The notes beneath the pieces were generated by a model. It had not been told where the DNA came from. It did no database searches and was given only the letters and a program-made list of their open reading frames with translations. Of a stretch of 64,000 nt of DNA, positions 62,953 to 64,000 are shown piece by piece. The DNA is from Urechis unicinctus (taxonomy: Eukaryota; Annelida; Polychaeta; Xenopneusta; Urechidae). Position 1 is the first letter of the stretch; each line of letters begins with the position of its first letter. Where the stretch lies: assembly GCA_034190875.2 (NCBI GenBank), contig CM067356.1, positions 59,367,825 to 59,431,824 of the forward strand, written 5' to 3'. Position numbers and translations under genes: made by a program.

Positions 62953-64000
62953 GGTCTCCCCTTCTTTCTTCATTTCTCAATCTCCTTTGTTTCATAATTG
63001 AGAGACAATGTATTTACTATAGCTGCTCTCTCCTCTTCTTTACTCTATACAATCGGAGTTGTGCTGCAGTAAATGAAGAGCAGCACCTGGCGGTGATTTA
63101 TCACGGTCACGCACGGGATTGCTATGAAGATGAGAAATATACTTTATCCTCCTCATCATCCTTTGAAGGTAGATTGACACATTACAGAATAACAGACCCC
63201 TTATCTCGTGAACATAATCACTTGTTTAATAACAGACCCCTTATCTCGTGAACATAATCACCTGTTTAATACAGACCCCTTATCTCGTGAACGTAATCAC
63301 CTGTTTTATAACAGACCCCTTATCTCGTGAAGGTAATCACCTGTTTAATAAAGCCCCTTTCAATTTTATTCAAACATCAATAATTCCTACCGTTGTCAGC
63401 CAGGCATTTCCCTTTCCAGATGTTGAGGCTGGTCTGGACAAACTGAAGTTGGTTCAGGAGAATGGCAAGTACTCATTCGTTCTCTTGCCTGACTATGCTA
63501 AGTTTACCACCAAGACTGATGGACACATTGGGAGAAAACGATACACATTTCTCAACAGCCGCACAGGTAATCCCATGGGAAATTGTGTTTTGGATTACAT
63601 ATTGACTACTTCCCTGCTTACGTAGCCAATGATTGGCTTTTGTTTACTTGACTGAAACATGGCCTTTATGAGGCAACAACTAATGTATCATATCATACTA
63701 CTAAAACCACTTCGAGGTGGTCACTTTGTTAGTCCATTGGAGAGCTGCTAGCTATTTTTGTTAATGTTACATGCTGTTTCTGTTCTTGGCAGAGGTAGTT
63801 TTTAGGCAGCAATGGTTGTATTCATCTACACTTCATCAATTATTGCATACCTGTATTGGCAGATGAGGAGCATCTCGCTGGCTTCATTGAGCAGGTGCTG
63901 AGACAGGTGTATGTTAACGAGGCTGTGATGCTTCATACCTGGGCAGCTTCACACAGTGCTGTTCATCTACAGGTCTGTCCTACCCAGCCTCCCATTGCTA
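59112..64000 (+). CDS. PIGS: GPI transamidase subunit PIG-S, 5' part
   Basis: Subunit of the ER-membrane GPI transamidase that attaches GPI anchors to proteins. Exons that join in phase are 59112-59133, 62198-62337, 62486-62591, 62649-62723, 63070-63168, 63420-63566 and 63863-63972; the gene continues beyond the window. Exon 1 gives MTADDSS, and exon 2 gives the N-terminal transmembrane segment SYAALGVGLVCILVGVPLWW followed by KTTEVYRVELPY, the PIG-S hallmark. Later exons give the lumenal domain (EAGLDKLKLVQENGKYSFVL, then DEEHLAGFIEQVLRQVYVNE). Exon 62649-62723 keeps phase but its sequence is not convincingly family-like, so it is the least certain. Intron 1 (about 3.1 kb) carries an antisense non-LTR retrotransposon relic; later introns hold CT and 48-base repeats. 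Confidence 0.9.
60404..61930 (-). mobile_element. 5'-truncated non-LTR retrotransposon (LINE) relic
   Basis: The minus strand encodes the C-terminal half of a jockey-type reverse transcriptase: VPQGSILGPLLFLIYVNDI, the TYADDTT catalytic box, FLGLNIDQHLSWKSHTDKI, then the C-terminal domain with HNTRNHNNLFIPR and a CTTPNCYTCTC end. The open frame 60769-61734 is intact, but upstream the RT continues only with in-frame stops (TGA and TAA at about 61770-61800) and a frame change near 61850, and no endonuclease is present. The 3' end has a TAA-rich tract (60525-60545) and a 10-base poly(A) at 60404-60413. Inserted antisense in PIGS intron 1; inactive. Confidence 0.88.
62862..62951. repeat. (CT)n microsatellite in a PIGS intron
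   Basis: About 90 bases of CT dinucleotides, following a C-rich stretch at about 62800-62860. Confidence 0.99.
63189..63355. repeat. about 46-bp minisatellite in a PIGS intron, 4 units
   Basis: Four units of AACAGACCCCTTATCTCGTG, then AACATAATCACCTGTTTAAT with small changes, between the exons ending 63168 and starting 63420. Confidence 0.92.

Overview
This is a metazoan nuclear window. Genes are split by GT-AG introns, coding exons are short, UTRs are AT-rich, and intergenic space is full of microsatellites, minisatellites, a non-LTR retrotransposon remnant and dispersed repeats. The encoded proteins are typical bilaterian housekeeping proteins. A dispersed repeat that starts next to a GTGA tract and ends with a TAGTCGCCTTTTACGACA-type box resembles repeats I associate with molluscs and related spiralians, so a marine lophotrochozoan is my best guess. 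That guess is an inference and no species is claimed.

Layout. About 0.6-10.2 kb (+) holds an unrecognised multi-exon gene. Its last exon carries some 80 copies of a 33-bp (11-residue) tandem repeat and one frame break. 12.2-16.6 kb (-) is UBE2G1, a ubiquitin-conjugating enzyme, reconstructed in five exons. 18.6-19.7 kb (-) is a METTL7-like methyltransferase. 21.0-21.7 kb (-) is TRIAP1 and 22.6-25.3 kb (+) is GATC, lying head to head. 25.5-27.4 kb (+) holds two decayed metallophosphoesterase copies. 30.2-31.4 kb (-) is an SRSF1/SRSF9-type splicing factor. 32-37 kb holds a decayed, probably virus- or transposon-derived region with two related segments in inverted orientation. 40.1 kb (+) is dynein light chain LC8 (DYNLL1). 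40.3-46.8 kb is almost entirely repeats. 46.9-50.7 kb (-) is an XNDC1-like gene (XRCC1 N-terminal domain plus a C-terminal zinc finger). 51-54.8 kb is repeats. 54.9-58.9 kb (-) is a large ankyrin-repeat protein ending in a SOCS box. From 59.1 kb (+) to the window end is PIGS, with a dead non-LTR retrotransposon antisense in its first intron.

TRIAP1-GATC-SRSF-DYNLL1 appear here in the same order as I recall for human chromosome 12q24.31 (TRIAP1, GATC, SRSF9, DYNLL1), including the divergent TRIAP1/GATC pair. This looks like a very old conserved microsynteny block. It is interrupted here by pseudogenes and mobile DNA. The genes otherwise belong to unrelated processes: ubiquitin conjugation, mitochondrial lipid transfer and tRNA charging, splicing, dynein cargo binding, DNA repair and GPI anchoring.

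Exon junctions were placed by hand from reading-frame phase and GT/AG sites. They are self-consistent but not backed by transcripts.
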